DNA of 64,000 bases from Streptomyces sp. NBC_01341 (GTDB taxonomy: Bacteria; Actinomycetota; Actinomycetes; Streptomycetales; Streptomycetaceae), in NCBI RefSeq assembly GCF_035946055.1, contig NZ_CP108364.1, positions 1 through 64,000 on the forward strand, in the 5' to 3' direction. Below are positions 43,201-52,331 of this stretch, piece by piece. The notes beneath the pieces are model-generated. The model was given only the letters and a program-made list of their open reading frames with translations. It searched no databases and had not been told where the DNA came from. The first letter of the stretch is position 1. Each line of letters begins with the position of its first letter. The position numbers were made by a program, and so were the translations under genes.

Positions 43201-44063
43201 TCGAGGTTGTCCGCCGCATCTCGCGCGTCGCCGTCCGTGGTGTCCCCGTCTGCCGGGAACCGCAGCAGGACCGCCTCGCCTGGGCGGCAGGTGAGGATTA
43301 CCGGTGTATGCCGTGCCTTCATCGCCCGCAGGAGACGGCCCACCACGGACACGCCATCGGGACTGTGTACGAGCAGGTCCAACGTGTCGATCAGGACCAC
43401 TGGACGCTGGCTGGCCGCCTGGCAGCAGCGCACTGCAGTGGTGATGTCCTCGATCGGCACGGCAGTGCTCCGCGCTGCGGTCTCCTGGTGGAGCGCCTCA
43501 ATCAGGTGCGAGGCCTTCAGCAAAATCGGCACTACGCCGTCCTGACCCTGCAGAGCCCGGTAGATGCTCCACAAGAGGGTCGTCTTTCCGCACCCAGGCT
43601 CGCCGGCGATCAGCTGCCCGCTGGCTGGGCCAAGAGCAGCGGTGAGGATGCGCTGCTCAAGTGACCGCGGAACGTAGAGCTCCTCCAGCCGCACGCCGCG
43701 AGGGAAGAGCGGGCCGGATTTGATGAGCTGTGAGGCATCTTCCCAAGCCTGGCGGCTCAACGTCCGCAGCCGGCTGAAGACGGCGTAGCCGTCGTGCTGG
43801 TGCATTCGGCTGATCAACTGCAGTTGCCTGGCGATGTGGTCGAACGCGTCGACCCTGCGTCGAGGCCACCTGTTGTAGCCCACCTTCGACTTCATACTCG
43901 CCAGCGCCGCGTCGAGAGTTTGGGGACGGGGGACGTGCGTGCCGTTCTTCCACCCCGAGACGGTCTTGGTGTTGCCCATCACATCGAGCAGTGGAGGCGG
44001 ACTGCTGCAGAGGTCGAAGAGGTGGACGATCAAGCGCCCAAACTCAGGACTGGCCAGCGACAT
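40281..44063 (-). CDS. STAND NTPase with NACHT domain and long C-terminal repeat region
   Basis: 1260 aa. Residues 1-60 include a possible HTH-like or effector-associated segment (LLDVMGNTKTVSGWKNGTHV). The NTPase has Walker A GEPGCGKT (154-161) and Walker B PVVLIDTLD (221-229), with a winged-helix block containing FFHQTFFEYMAADYL near 480, typical of NACHT proteins. The remaining ~750 residues are Ala/Leu-rich helical repeats, the likely sensor. STAND proteins of this build act as single-gene anti-phage sensors; the N-terminal effector is not a recognised nuclease or membrane domain. Transcribed alone, away from the IS cluster. Confidence 0.85.
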   Translation of the reverse strand: MSLASPEFGRLIVHLFDLCSSPPPLLDVMGNTKTVSGWKNGTHVPRPQTLDAALASMKSKVGYNRWPRRRVDAFDHIARQLQLISRMHQHDGYAVFSRLRTLSRQAWEDASQLIKSGPLFPRGVRLEELYVPRSLEQRILTAALGPASGQLIAGEPGCGKTTLLWSIYRALQGQDGVVPILLKASHLIEALHQETAARSTAVPIEDITTAVRCCQAASQRPVVLIDTLDLLVHSPDGVSVVGRLLRAMKARHTPVILTCRPGEAVLLRFPADGDTTDGDARDAADNLDGYLQAQHTLGWYDEEERRVAIGQHAQVFCPDWKYGPGAAARLEADVLGAVYQDLPLREVCDSPLYLRLLFDIYAPDPPLQEVDVASLFDRVREMRIECDARPGQIDAEGAAQRDLSATARALARYMLAANTIEYLPRDAGDALQRLLPGTVPARIRADLDELRRRGLLSDVAGTGAVRFFHQTFFEYMAADYLRTVGRGGELVERMREKPEDLVLAAVAGQLVPRAAPGTGEELLKPLLDDAHLADRALELYAQMRSPASVEEAARTAMENAPDVSLRRFLRVLPGHRHSAGADRWVADLAAVWSLTRDRHTLRYELFATVRRLAHQHGDHGAAAVEFCDEEDRLSWWLSLGPGKLAGKKDDWLALLRVLLPHDPTRTLGWLVQACGPLLAAGINGVVAEAVDLVRDEVDRITPSERRTKVRQQAVAQFEQLLEDRSGRTRKSLSQVEQAVGRLWSACQHAEDAQQIAALFTRALSEAEGRAARARLFGAGFLATRLSPETAQAVVKQLLALTSPAVQTVALTHVLVPALRGESNNLRDELEYACRTAMAKLPSQPYESDGRRAVPAWLANAITESGIDGDRLLAVLPDDPPLEVWLATEGLAEFVVLAAVAGHLGARAAVRVWATDGLDDEAAASTVRTDLKAHVKEQPDLLDFLLEDAARRGARDLADVVAEAGRAGQVPDEATVERLIAPVLDNARQSKTQRLNLWRALIAYCGLRPPEPDEVGRTLAGLEPGTTDYAVALQLVETAVDHSSWTWSATAPLRTHLVAEIGRFPPRRKGAPSPHRALAVVHGRLAPLDTATRQQTALSTVLDLMLPDDESLQAIDTQEVRELASLLRRVAQVSPEEAAKTLTTASHKLSRSTNSVSNDFTAYVSDVLGSILRALGLTARKSLVLDLVQGDIALACRAVKIYGALVDMTLGQPPVWFRKLGHDLDIAPKVRTEVNSRLRIHARVRCGGPWPELMGEARAAG

Positions 44064-44317
44064 GGCGGTGAACTCCCTCTTCCCTCGGCGCCAAGATTTC
44101 TACCGCAAAGGCCGGACTCACCGCAGCATCTTTCCCCGTGCACCCGCCAGGCATGGTGCCGGACCAAATCCCGGATCTGGCCGGAATGCTCGCTGTGGTC
44201 GCCTGACCAGCGCTTTGCCTCGCTAAGCAGGGTCCGGAGCCCGCCGGAGAGCTTGGGACGCGGAAGAAAGGAGGCGTTGACGCCACCCGGCGTCCGAGAA
44301 CCCGAAGGGGGCACCTC

Positions 44318-44581
44318 GTGTGGAGTGGAGTTGATCTTGCAGCGGCCGCCGGCTGCGTCGCGCCTTCCCTGTGGAGCTTGATGCTGAGCTTCCTACCGTG
44401 GGTCGTCATAGTCGCACTGGCAGGCCTGATCACGGGAGGGGGCGTCGTATGGATCAGCCGACGGGCCGGCGACAACCGGTGGGAGGCGCTGCGGCATGGG
44501 CTGTTCGCCTCGCTTGCGTCGGTCGGCCCGCTGCTGGCCGTGCTGGCGGTGGTGGCCAACCTGGTCAGCCAGTGCCGTTGA
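44318..44581 (+). CDS. Small membrane protein
   Basis: 87 aa from GTG 44318 (AAGGGGG seven bases upstream). Two hydrophobic segments: LMLSFLPWVVIVALAGLITG and LFASLASVGPLLAVLAVVAN, separated by a basic loop with WISRRAGDNRWEAL. Integral membrane hairpin; no family recognised. Divergent from the NACHT gene with a ~250-bp gap. Confidence 0.6.
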   Translation: MWSGVDLAAAAGCVAPSLWSLMLSFLPWVVIVALAGLITGGGVVWISRRAGDNRWEALRHGLFASLASVGPLLAVLAVVANLVSQCR

Positions 44582-44780
44582 CGACGGCGGGTGGAGGGCC
44601 CGCGCCAGTAGCCCTCCACCTGCCGTCCAGGCTGCAGCTGACGTGCCCGACTGGCCTCGAAGCGTTTGGGGGCCGGACGCGGAGCGGCGCCCCTAGACCC
44701 AGAACTCGGCAGGCAGTCGTACTCGCCGATCGATCATGATCGCGGCGATCTCACTGCCAACGCTCAGAGACACGCTCTAA

Positions 44781-45646
44781 AGGTTGTTGCAGAACGTCTG
44801 GGATAGGGCATTTTTCTTGTATGGGCGGGGTGTTGCGGGCTGAGTCGTTGTGGGTGGAGACGTTCACCGGCTTGCGGATGGGCCGGTTCGAGAAGCTGGT
44901 GAAGGTAGTCCGGGAGCGGGGCGGAAACGGTCCCGGTGGAGGGCGCCCGTGGTGCCTGCCATTGGCGGACCGGGTCCTCCTGGTGGCCGTCTACTACCGG
45001 ACCAACCTCACGATGCGCCAGCTCGCCCCGCTCTTCGGGATCTCCCCGGCCACCGTCTGCCGGGTCATCCATCGCCTGCGGCCGCTTCTTGCGCTGGAGC
45101 CGGCGCCGCGGCCCGTCGCGGATGTCGAACGGTTGTGGATCGTGGACGGAACACTCATCCCGGTCCGCGACCGTATGGTCGCCGCTTCCTCCCGTAACTA
45201 TCGGTTCTCGGCGAACGTGCAGGTCATCATCGATGCGGACAGCCGCCTGGTGATCGCCTCAGCCCGCCCCGTCCCCGGGAACAAGGCCGATGCCCACGCC
45301 TGGCGAGAATCGGACCTGCCCGCCATCGCGGCCGGGACAACGGTCATCGCAGACGGCGCCTACCTGGGCACCGGCTTGATCGTCCCGCACCGCAGAAGAG
45401 CCGGACGCCCACTCCTGCGCGGCCAGGAGGAGGACAACGCCGAACACCGACGCGTCCGCGCCCGCGTGGAGCACACCTTCGCCCGCATGAAGAACTGGAA
45501 AATCCTCCGCGACTGCCTCCAGAAAGGGGACGGACTCCACCACGCCGTACAAGCCGTCGCCACGATGCACAACCTCGCCATGACAGGCTGAACCAGCAGG
45601 TCAAACACCACTTTGACCTGCCCGCACCCACCCTTCTGCAACAATC
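44781..45646. mobile_element. IS5-family insertion sequence (866 bp)
   Basis: Ends AGGTTGTTGCAGAA (left) and, on the minus strand, AGATTGTTGCAGAA (right). The single transposase gene fills the element. Flanks CTAA and AGTA do not show an unambiguous duplication. Confidence 0.75.
44821..45591 (+). CDS. IS5-family transposase
   Basis: 256 aa: an N-terminal HTH-like region (MRQLAPLFGISPATVCRVIHRL), then VERLWIVDGTLIPVRDR (first D), GTTVIADGAYLGTGLI (second D) and RVRARVEHTFARMKNWKIL (E). This is the HARBI1-like DDE group within IS5. Single intact frame; likely functional. Confidence 0.88.
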   Translation: MGGVLRAESLWVETFTGLRMGRFEKLVKVVRERGGNGPGGGRPWCLPLADRVLLVAVYYRTNLTMRQLAPLFGISPATVCRVIHRLRPLLALEPAPRPVADVERLWIVDGTLIPVRDRMVAASSRNYRFSANVQVIIDADSRLVIASARPVPGNKADAHAWRESDLPAIAAGTTVIADGAYLGTGLIVPHRRRAGRPLLRGQEEDNAEHRRVRARVEHTFARMKNWKILRDCLQKGDGLHHAVQAVATMHNLAMTG

Positions 45647-46453
45647 TAGTACTCCAGCCGGACTTCGGCGTATGTCCTGCACATCGCACGGAGGGCTGTC
45701 TCGGTAAGGCCGACATCGGGGCGCTGATGGTGTGGAAAAGGCTGTCGGCGCGAACCCCGTGGGCGTCGAAGCTCATGTCCTGGCCAGACACAGCTGTACG
45801 CACGGTCACCACACGCGCCGTCCAGGCGGTCCGCGACATGGACGTCTCACGCGCCGAAGCAGCCCGCGCAGGTCGCGGCGTCATAGGGCAGCTCCCCGGG
45901 TTCCATACCGGCGACGCATTGGCATCGGCAGTCCTCGCTCACCCCTGCACCAGGGCGGTACGGGCGCTGCATGGATCTCCTCGACTGCCTTCTGAACCAA
46001 GGCGGGGAGCGGGCAGCAGGGTGGACCGCGCGCGACTTGGACACCGCCCTGTACTGGATCGGCGGCCCAACGACGTAGCGGCGCCTGCGAAGACAGCACG
46101 TACAGAACTGCCTGCGCGTCCTTGTGCTCGCCGACCGGCTCGTGCAGCCGTCTCATGCACTTGGTCGACGGCCCAGGGCGCGGGCCCTCGGTGAGCCGCC
46201 GGTACAACTTGTCCGGATCTACGCGCTGCCACACCGTGCTGCGTACACAAGCCGTCCGCCTGCGCGTTAGCCAATGGGTGCCGGTTTCCTGCGCCGGCGG
46301 CGCAGGGTCCGGGGCCCCTGTGCCCCGCGCCGTGTCCTGGGCAGGGGCGCGGCGAAGAAGGTGGACTGCCCGTTGTGTTTCTGCAAGACGCTGCAGGAGC
46401 CGTAGCGCTGGCGTTACCGTCCGATCAGCATCAGCAATACGGGGAGGGGCAAA
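45647..46453. other. Eroded region with one short gene remnant
   Basis: No complete gene. A 35-codon frame at 45971-46078 (MDLLDCLLNQGGERAAGWTA, RDLDTALYWIGGPTT, stop) has the look of a genuine protein C-terminus and is probably a remnant. Nothing else convincing. Confidence 0.35.
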
Positions 46454-46930
46454 ATGCTCGATCAGGCGTTGACTGCGCTGGCGGCAGCCGGGGGAACGGC
46501 AGTGGCAACAGCTGCTGGGACAGAAGCATGGGCCGAGGTGCGGCGCGCGGTGGCACGCTGGTTCGGTCGGGGAGATGCGCAGCGCGAGCAGACGGAGCTG
46601 GAGCGTTTGGAACGCGGTGCTGCTGTCCTGCGGGACAGCGGCCCGGCAGAACTGGAGGGGGCCCGGGTGCGGCAGGAGGCATTGTGGCAGGCGCGCATTG
46701 AGGCAGTGCTGGAGGGCTTGAACGAGGCGGAGCGTAACCAGGCCGCCGACCAACTGCGACAACTGCTCACGGTATACGTCCCGCGCGGTGGGGTGAGCGC
46801 CGGACCAGGTGGGCTGACCGCAGGCGGCGATGTGACCATTCGGGCGGAGGGGGGCTCGGTTGCCGCCGGAGTCATTCACGGGGGTGCGCACACCGGTCAC
46901 CCTTCGGCGCCGGATCCGTCCCAGGGCTGA
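46454..46930 (+). CDS. Uncharacterised protein paired with NB-ARC/TPR gene
   Basis: 158 aa from ATG 46454 with GGGGAGG upstream. An amphipathic N-terminus (LTALAAAGGTAVATAAGTEA), a helical charged centre (REQTELERLERGAAVL...ALWQARIEAVLEGLNEAERNQ) and a Gly-rich tail with short repeated strands (GGVSAGPGGLTAGGDVTI). Proteins like this often precede NB-ARC/TPR genes in Streptomyces (from memory) and may be an adaptor or effector partner. The downstream gene begins 107 bp later. Confidence 0.7.
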   Translation: MLDQALTALAAAGGTAVATAAGTEAWAEVRRAVARWFGRGDAQREQTELERLERGAAVLRDSGPAELEGARVRQEALWQARIEAVLEGLNEAERNQAADQLRQLLTVYVPRGGVSAGPGGLTAGGDVTIRAEGGSVAAGVIHGGAHTGHPSAPDPSQG

Positions 46931-47037
46931 ACGGACCGGCCATCACCAGCCCACCGCACGCCACTCCACTTTCGACCACTGGCCCCCAGACTGGTATTAC
47001 AGCGGAAGCTCGGAACGGAAGCCTGGCAGTCGGTTAC

Positions 47038-49671
47038 GTGGCCGATGGCGGCCAGGTCACCTACTACGCGGCGCCTCGTCCTGCGGTGACCGGACCTCAT
47101 CAGGTCGGGGTGCTGCCGCGACAGGCCAACTGCTTCCAGAAGCGTGTGCCCCTCGGAGAGTCAGAACAGCCAGTGCGTGGCGTGGACAGTGCCATGCCGA
47201 TGTCGTGCCAAGTTCTGGTGGGGATGGGAGGTGTCGGCAAGACGCAGTTAGCCGCTTCCTACGCCCGGCGAGCCTGGGCGGCCGACAGTATTGACCTTCT
47301 CGTGTGGGTCACCGCTGCGACTCGCTCCGCGGTCGTGGCCGCCTATGCCCAGGCTGCAGCTGAGATCAACCTGCCGGTGGTGAGCAGCGCAGAGAGCCCC
47401 GAGCGGGCAGCGGAGGCGTTCCTGGCGTGGTTGGAGGCAAAGGCCGTTGCGGAGCCGTGTCGATGGCTGGTCGTATTGGACGACGTGAGCAATCCAGCTG
47501 ATCTGCAGGGTCTCTGGCCCCCGAACAGCCCCTATGGTCATACGTTGATCACCACCCGTAGGCGTGACGCCGCCTTGACCGGCCCTGCCCGTCGCATCGT
47601 TCCGCTGGACCTTTTCACGCCCGAAGAGGCCACCGCCTATGTCACCGATGTTCTGGCCGTCCATGGGCAAGTAGAACCTTCAGACGAAGTGGCCGCGCTC
47701 GCGGCCGATCTGGGAAACCTGCCTTTGGCCCTGTCGCAGGCTGCCGCCTACCTCATTGATGCCGGCCTGGGCGTCGCAGCGTATCGTGCCCTGCTCGCCA
47801 GCCGCTCCCAAGCGCTGGCCGCGGTGCTGCCCGAGCCGTCGAGCCTGCCCGACGATCAGACCCTGTCCACCGCAGCCGTCTGGTCGCTATCCATCGAACG
47901 TGCCGACAGGCTCCGCCCTCAAGGGCTGGCCCGGCCGATGCTACATCTGGCCGCCATGCTCGACCCAAACGGCATTCCGTCATCGATTCTGACCGGCGAT
48001 CCGGCCCTTGCTTACCTGACCGAGCACCGGTCCGCAGTCACGCATATTGATCAGGACACGGGCCCGACCATTCCAGTCACGCCCGAGGAAGCTGCCGGGG
48101 CCCTTCGGGCCCTGCACCGCCTGAGCTTGGTCGATCACTCCCCCACAGAACCCCACCAGACCATCCGCGTCCATCAGCTCATCCAACGCGCCACGCGCGA
48201 CACGCTCGGCACCCGCCTCTGCCGGACAGCAGCCCTCGCGGATGCTGACGCGTTGCTCGCGGCCTGGCCAGAGATCGAACGCGACACCGATCTTGCTCAG
48301 GCACTGCGTGCCAACACTGAAGCTCTGACCCGCCATGCTGAACCAGCGTTGTTTCAGCCCAGCATGCACCAGGTGCTGCACCGCATAGGGCGCAGCCTAG
48401 CTAGTTCTGGTCAGGCCAGCGCTGCCCGCCAGCACTACCAGCGCCTTGCTGCCACCGCAGAGGGTCACCTGGGCCCCGCACACCGCGACGCTCTTACCGC
48501 CCGCCGGACGCTGGCCGAATGGCGAGGGATGACGGGAGATGTCTTGGGCGCTATCGCCGCCCTCGAACAGCTCGTCATCGACCAGGAACAGCTGCTCGCC
48601 CCCGACGACCGCGACACCCTCACCACCCGTGGCAGACTTATCAGTTGGCGAGATACGCGGCGAGATGCGCCCCCGGCTGACACGGTCACCGCCTACGAAC
48701 GCCTGCTCACCGACCAGGCACGGCATCTGGGCCCCGACGACCGCGACACCCTCACCACCCGAAGGTTCCTTGCCAGTGTCCGTGGTCGGGCAGGCGACAC
48801 AACCGGCGCCATCGCCGCCTACCAAGAACTGCTCACCGACCAGGAACAACACCTCGGCGCCGACGACCGCGACCCGCTGTTCACCCGAAGCCTCCTCGCC
48901 AATGCCCGTGGTCGGGCAGGCGACACAACCGGCGCCATCGCCGCCTACCAAGAACTGCTCACCGACCAGGAACAACACCTCGGCGCCGACGACTTCGACC
49001 CGCTGTTCACCCGTGAGCGCATCGCCGACTGGCGAGGACGGGCAGGAGACCTACCACGCGCAATCACCGGCTACGAAGAAGTAGTCGTCCGCCTTGAACA
49101 GGTTATGGGACCGGACCACATCAACACTCTCGGCGCCCGCAGTCAGCTCGCTCAGTGGCGCGGGCGTGCGGGGGACGCTACAGGTGCGAGCACTGCCTAT
49201 GAAGCACTGCTCACGCAGCAGACCGGGCTATGGGGCCCCAGCCTCTACACTCTCGCCACCCGAAGCTGCATCGTAGCCTGGCGGAGTCTGGCGGGAGACG
49301 AAGCAGGATCCCACGCTGCCTACGAACAACTACTCAGTGAAAGGGAACGAGTCTTGGGATCCGGTCATTTCATCGTTCTCGTCTCCATCAATGTCTACAG
49401 ATGGTCCACAGATGCAGCAGACGCAACCAGCGCCATCGCCGCCCTCGACACACTCCTGACCGAACACAAAGAAAGACTGGGCCCGGGCTGCCTCGTCGTC
49501 CTCGCTGCACGCCCTCAATTCGTCTCCTGGCACACACACGACGAACACTCGGTCGACATCACCAACATCTTCGAAAGAATGCTTAACGATCTGGGCCCTG
49601 ACCACCCCCACACCCCCATCCTCCGGGACAAGCTCAACCAATGGCGGCAAGCTACAGAAAATCGGGCATAG
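47038..49671 (+). CDS. NB-ARC STAND NTPase with tetratricopeptide repeats
   Basis: 877 aa. Walker A GMGGVGKT (62-69), Walker B WLVVLDDV, then GHTLITTRR and GNLPLALSQAAAYL, all NB-ARC/AP-ATPase signatures. A winged-helix region follows, and from ~430 TPR-like repeats of 42 residues, each with GAIAAYQELLTDQEQHLG and DPLFTR-type cores; two are nearly identical in DNA (48781-49032). Proteins of this type act as signalling or anti-phage sensors. GTG 47038 is the first start; the frame is open further upstream into the preceding gene, so the true N-terminus is uncertain. Confidence 0.85.
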   Translation: MADGGQVTYYAAPRPAVTGPHQVGVLPRQANCFQKRVPLGESEQPVRGVDSAMPMSCQVLVGMGGVGKTQLAASYARRAWAADSIDLLVWVTAATRSAVVAAYAQAAAEINLPVVSSAESPERAAEAFLAWLEAKAVAEPCRWLVVLDDVSNPADLQGLWPPNSPYGHTLITTRRRDAALTGPARRIVPLDLFTPEEATAYVTDVLAVHGQVEPSDEVAALAADLGNLPLALSQAAAYLIDAGLGVAAYRALLASRSQALAAVLPEPSSLPDDQTLSTAAVWSLSIERADRLRPQGLARPMLHLAAMLDPNGIPSSILTGDPALAYLTEHRSAVTHIDQDTGPTIPVTPEEAAGALRALHRLSLVDHSPTEPHQTIRVHQLIQRATRDTLGTRLCRTAALADADALLAAWPEIERDTDLAQALRANTEALTRHAEPALFQPSMHQVLHRIGRSLASSGQASAARQHYQRLAATAEGHLGPAHRDALTARRTLAEWRGMTGDVLGAIAALEQLVIDQEQLLAPDDRDTLTTRGRLISWRDTRRDAPPADTVTAYERLLTDQARHLGPDDRDTLTTRRFLASVRGRAGDTTGAIAAYQELLTDQEQHLGADDRDPLFTRSLLANARGRAGDTTGAIAAYQELLTDQEQHLGADDFDPLFTRERIADWRGRAGDLPRAITGYEEVVVRLEQVMGPDHINTLGARSQLAQWRGRAGDATGASTAYEALLTQQTGLWGPSLYTLATRSCIVAWRSLAGDEAGSHAAYEQLLSERERVLGSGHFIVLVSINVYRWSTDAADATSAIAALDTLLTEHKERLGPGCLVVLAARPQFVSWHTHDEHSVDITNIFERMLNDLGPDHPHTPILRDKLNQWRQATENRA
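48781..49032 (+). repeat. 126-bp tandem duplication within the TPR region
   Basis: Units 48781-48906 and 48907-49032 are almost identical (the first ~85 bases differ nowhere that I can see). The period equals 42 codons, one TPR-like unit, so the duplication is in frame and recent. Confidence 0.85.
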
Positions 49672-49828
49672 AGGGGGCACACGACCTCAACCTCGGGTAC
49701 AGCAGAGAACCCCGCCACCCATTGGGACGTGAGTTGCGCCAGAACTGCGGGTATACCCCGATCATGAACGGCAGGGGGAACCAGACAGAGTGGAGGCGAT
49801 CTCAGTCAGCGCCGGGGCGAAGGCTCTA

Positions 49829-49939
49829 TGAGGACGTCCCGTCGAGTAGTCCGGCCAATCTCCTGGTTGTGGACAGTACTCGGCGCCGCGGTAGTGACCG
49901 CCGCTATCTCCATGTGGACGCTACTGGCTCAAACACACG
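49829..49939 (+). pseudogene. 5' fragment of a membrane-anchored protein gene, cut by an IS
   Basis: ATG 49829 (GAAGG four bases upstream) reads MRTSRRVVRPISWLWTVLGA and AVVTAAISMWTLLAQTH, a basic start followed by a hydrophobic anchor, then runs directly into the inverted repeat of the IS at 49940. The rest of the gene is not found on the other side. Confidence 0.45.
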
Positions 49940-50825
49940 GAGCCTCTTCCAACCTCATGCTGACGTGTGGTGAAGGACGAGGACGGCCTTCAAGATGTTG
50001 GTGATGCGGTTGGTGCTGCAGCGGAGTTTCCGCAGGAGGCGCCAGCCCTTGAGGGTGGCCATGGCCTGCTCGCCAAGACAACGGATCTTGGCGTGAGTGG
50101 TGTTGTGGCGTCGCTTCCACTGCTTGAGGTGGCGGCCTCGAAACGGGACCCGGACGGGCCTGCCGGCTCCTTGGTATGCCTTGTCCGCCCAGCACTTGAG
50201 GCCCGCTGCGGCGAGCGCGTCGATGATCCCGTGCTGCCGGGCGGCGGTCAGGTCGTGGGTCGAGCCGGACAGAGCCGGTGAGGCCCACAGCAGACGGCCG
50301 AACGGATCGGTGAGGACCTGGACGTTCATGCCGTGGCGTTTGTGTTTCCCGGAGTAGTACGGGGTGTCGGCGGCGATGCGGTCGATGGGCGGCAGGGTGC
50401 CGTCGAGGATGACGAACGCCTTCGTCCGGATGGTCTTCATCGCCTCGGTCAGGGTCGGGGCGAGGGCGGCCAAGACCTCGATGACTTCACGTATGTAGCG
50501 GTAGACGGTGGCGATCCCGATGCCGAACCCGGCCGCGAGCTGGGCGTAGGTGTCTCCGCACCGCAGGTGGGCCAGGGCGAGCAGGGCCTGACGTGCCACG
50601 GGAAGCCGCCGCCACCGCGTCCCGATGTCCCGGCGCCTGGCCGTCAGCTGTCCGGCCAGGAACCGCAGGGTGCGGGTGGACAAGTCGATCGAGGACGGGT
50701 AGACAAGCACGCGAAGCTCCTGGCGGACACGGGTGATCTTGGTCGAGAACCCGTCTACCAGGAGCTTCGTCGTTGTGTAGAACTGTCCACCTCGCGGTCA
50801 GCGCCGCCAGCTTGGAAGAGGCTCA
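49940..50825. mobile_element. IS5-family insertion sequence (886 bp)
   Basis: Ends GAGCCTCTTCCAACCT at 49940 and, on the minus strand from 50825, GAGCCTCTTCCAAGCT. It contains one intact transposase and no passenger. The flanks (ACG left, ATT right) show no duplication, so one side may have been rearranged. This is the compact relative of the extended element at 18944-21984. Confidence 0.85.
49955..50710 (-). CDS. IS5-family transposase
   Basis: 251 aa, GTG start. VLVYPSSIDLSTRTLRFLAG, an HTH-like CGDTYAQLAAGFGIGIATVYRYIREV, then KAFVILDGTLPPIDRI (first D), GLKCWADKAYQGAG (second D) and THAKIRCLGEQAMATLKGWRLL (E), ending LVLHHTSA. HARBI1-like group. Intact and possibly able to mobilise the related extended element. 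Confidence 0.9.
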   Translation of the reverse strand: MLVYPSSIDLSTRTLRFLAGQLTARRRDIGTRWRRLPVARQALLALAHLRCGDTYAQLAAGFGIGIATVYRYIREVIEVLAALAPTLTEAMKTIRTKAFVILDGTLPPIDRIAADTPYYSGKHKRHGMNVQVLTDPFGRLLWASPALSGSTHDLTAARQHGIIDALAAAGLKCWADKAYQGAGRPVRVPFRGRHLKQWKRRHNTTHAKIRCLGEQAMATLKGWRLLRKLRCSTNRITNILKAVLVLHHTSA

Positions 50826-50853
50826 TTCATTCGCGAGGCCGTGTAGCTGGTTT

Positions 50854-51048
50854 CTAGTAATCCAGGTCCAGGTAATCAATATCGTTGATGGCGACGTCTG
50901 AGATTCCGAGGGCCCGGTTTCCGCCGTCCTGGAAATAGACGTCTTTGAATCCTTCGGCGATGATTCCGCGCATCTTGCGCAGGATCCACCGGCTGCGCGC
51001 CCAGAGAGCCTGGGTTGTGGCCCGACACCCAGTTCCCGGTCTGAGCAT
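50854..51048 (-). pseudogene. C-terminal fragment of an unidentified protein
   Basis: 64 codons ending RKMRGIIAEGFKDVYFQDGG, NRALGISDVAINDIDYLDLDY. The acidic, Tyr-rich tail and lower GC than its surroundings suggest real coding sequence; the upstream part has no credible start. It is separated from the IS end by 28 bp. Confidence 0.35.
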
Positions 51049-51053
51049 TCCGG

Positions 51054-52202
51054 TTGGCCCCTGTGCATGATGGGTGGCCCCGTACGAGCCGCTGGATCAC
51101 CGCCGAGAGGCTTCCGGTGGGCCGCCGGGCCAGCCATGATCAAGTTCCGGGGATTCGACGGTTGGGGTGTGACGTGGACTGGCGGACCGATCCGACGTTC
51201 GAGATGTGTCGGAAAGTGACGGACGGGGCGGACCTGGCCTCGTTCTCGGGGGGTCCGTTCGACGTGCGGGCGGCGGTGGCCAGCATCCCGCCCGAGCCTC
51301 GACAGTCCTTGGACTTGGATGCCGTCCCGTGGGGTAACTTCCCCCATGGGTACGACGTCCGGGAGGCGGTTTCCCTCCTGCGCGCTGGCGGCGAACCGGT
51401 CGTGGACGCGACGGGTGTGCTGTGGGGCCTGTGCGCGGACGGCAGTCGGGCCGCCGCTGCCCTTGCCGTGCCGTTCCTCATTCCCCTCGCCATCAACACC
51501 CGCCACCCACACCGCACCGCCGCCCTCGCAGTCCTCTCCGGCCCCGCCCGTGCCAGGCACCACGGCGTCGCCTCTCGCGAGGAATTCCTCCTCCACCGGA
51601 ACAATCCCCGGCGCCACGCCCCCGATACCCACGACGACTACGGCTACGAGGTGACCGGCTACCCGGCCGGCTGGTCGGTGGCCGCCGCCCGAGCCGCGAT
51701 CACCACCGCCACCACCGCGCTCCTGCCCCTTCTTGGAGACTCCGACCCCACCGTCCGGGTCGACGCCGCCTACGTCCTGGCGACCGCCGCCGACCCCGCC
51801 CACACCATCCGGACTGCCTTGGCCAACGAATTCGCCACCGAAGGCGACGCCATGGTCCGCGCCGCCCTGCTCCTGGCCGCCGCCGAGATCACCCGGGCCC
51901 ACCCGCACCCGCCGACTGTCAGGTGGCTGCGCGAACGGTGGCACGACCGAGCGGAGGCCCCCGAAGCCCGTCTGTCGGCGGCGGTCGGCTGGCTCTGCCT
52001 CACCGACCAATCCGCACCGGAGGAGCTCCGCCGGGCCGTCGACACCCTCGCCGACAACGAACGCGCACACGCCATGGAGGCCCTGCCGTGGATGAGCGCC
52101 GCCTCGGGCACTAACGAACCAGGACTCCTGCGCTGCAGACGCTGCATGCTCCACCCAGAAGAATCTGACCCGGAAGAGGTCCTCTGGGACTCCTTGCTCT
52201 GA
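51054..52202 (+). CDS. HEAT-repeat-like protein
   Basis: Up to 382 aa. Helical repeats with HEAT character: AVPFLIPLAINTRHPHRTAA, ITTATTALLPLLGDSDPTVRVDAAYVLATAADPA, AMVRAALLLAAAEITRAH. The first ~45 codons look like non-coding sequence, so the true start may be ATG 51204. Function unknown; such proteins recur as Streptomyces hypotheticals. No signal peptide. Confidence 0.65.
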   Translation: MAPVHDGWPRTSRWITAERLPVGRRASHDQVPGIRRLGCDVDWRTDPTFEMCRKVTDGADLASFSGGPFDVRAAVASIPPEPRQSLDLDAVPWGNFPHGYDVREAVSLLRAGGEPVVDATGVLWGLCADGSRAAAALAVPFLIPLAINTRHPHRTAALAVLSGPARARHHGVASREEFLLHRNNPRRHAPDTHDDYGYEVTGYPAGWSVAAARAAITTATTALLPLLGDSDPTVRVDAAYVLATAADPAHTIRTALANEFATEGDAMVRAALLLAAAEITRAHPHPPTVRWLRERWHDRAEAPEARLSAAVGWLCLTDQSAPEELRRAVDTLADNERAHAMEALPWMSAASGTNEPGLLRCRRCMLHPEESDPEEVLWDSLL

Positions 52203-52331
52203 GCAACCGATCTGTGGTCGTGCATCGGAATTGTCCAGTGAGGCCAACTACCGTGCTCGGCCCGACTACCCGACTCGGGCGCCCACCGCCCCGGCTCATG
52301 AGGTTCCTGAGCTGGGCGTTAGCCTCAGCGG

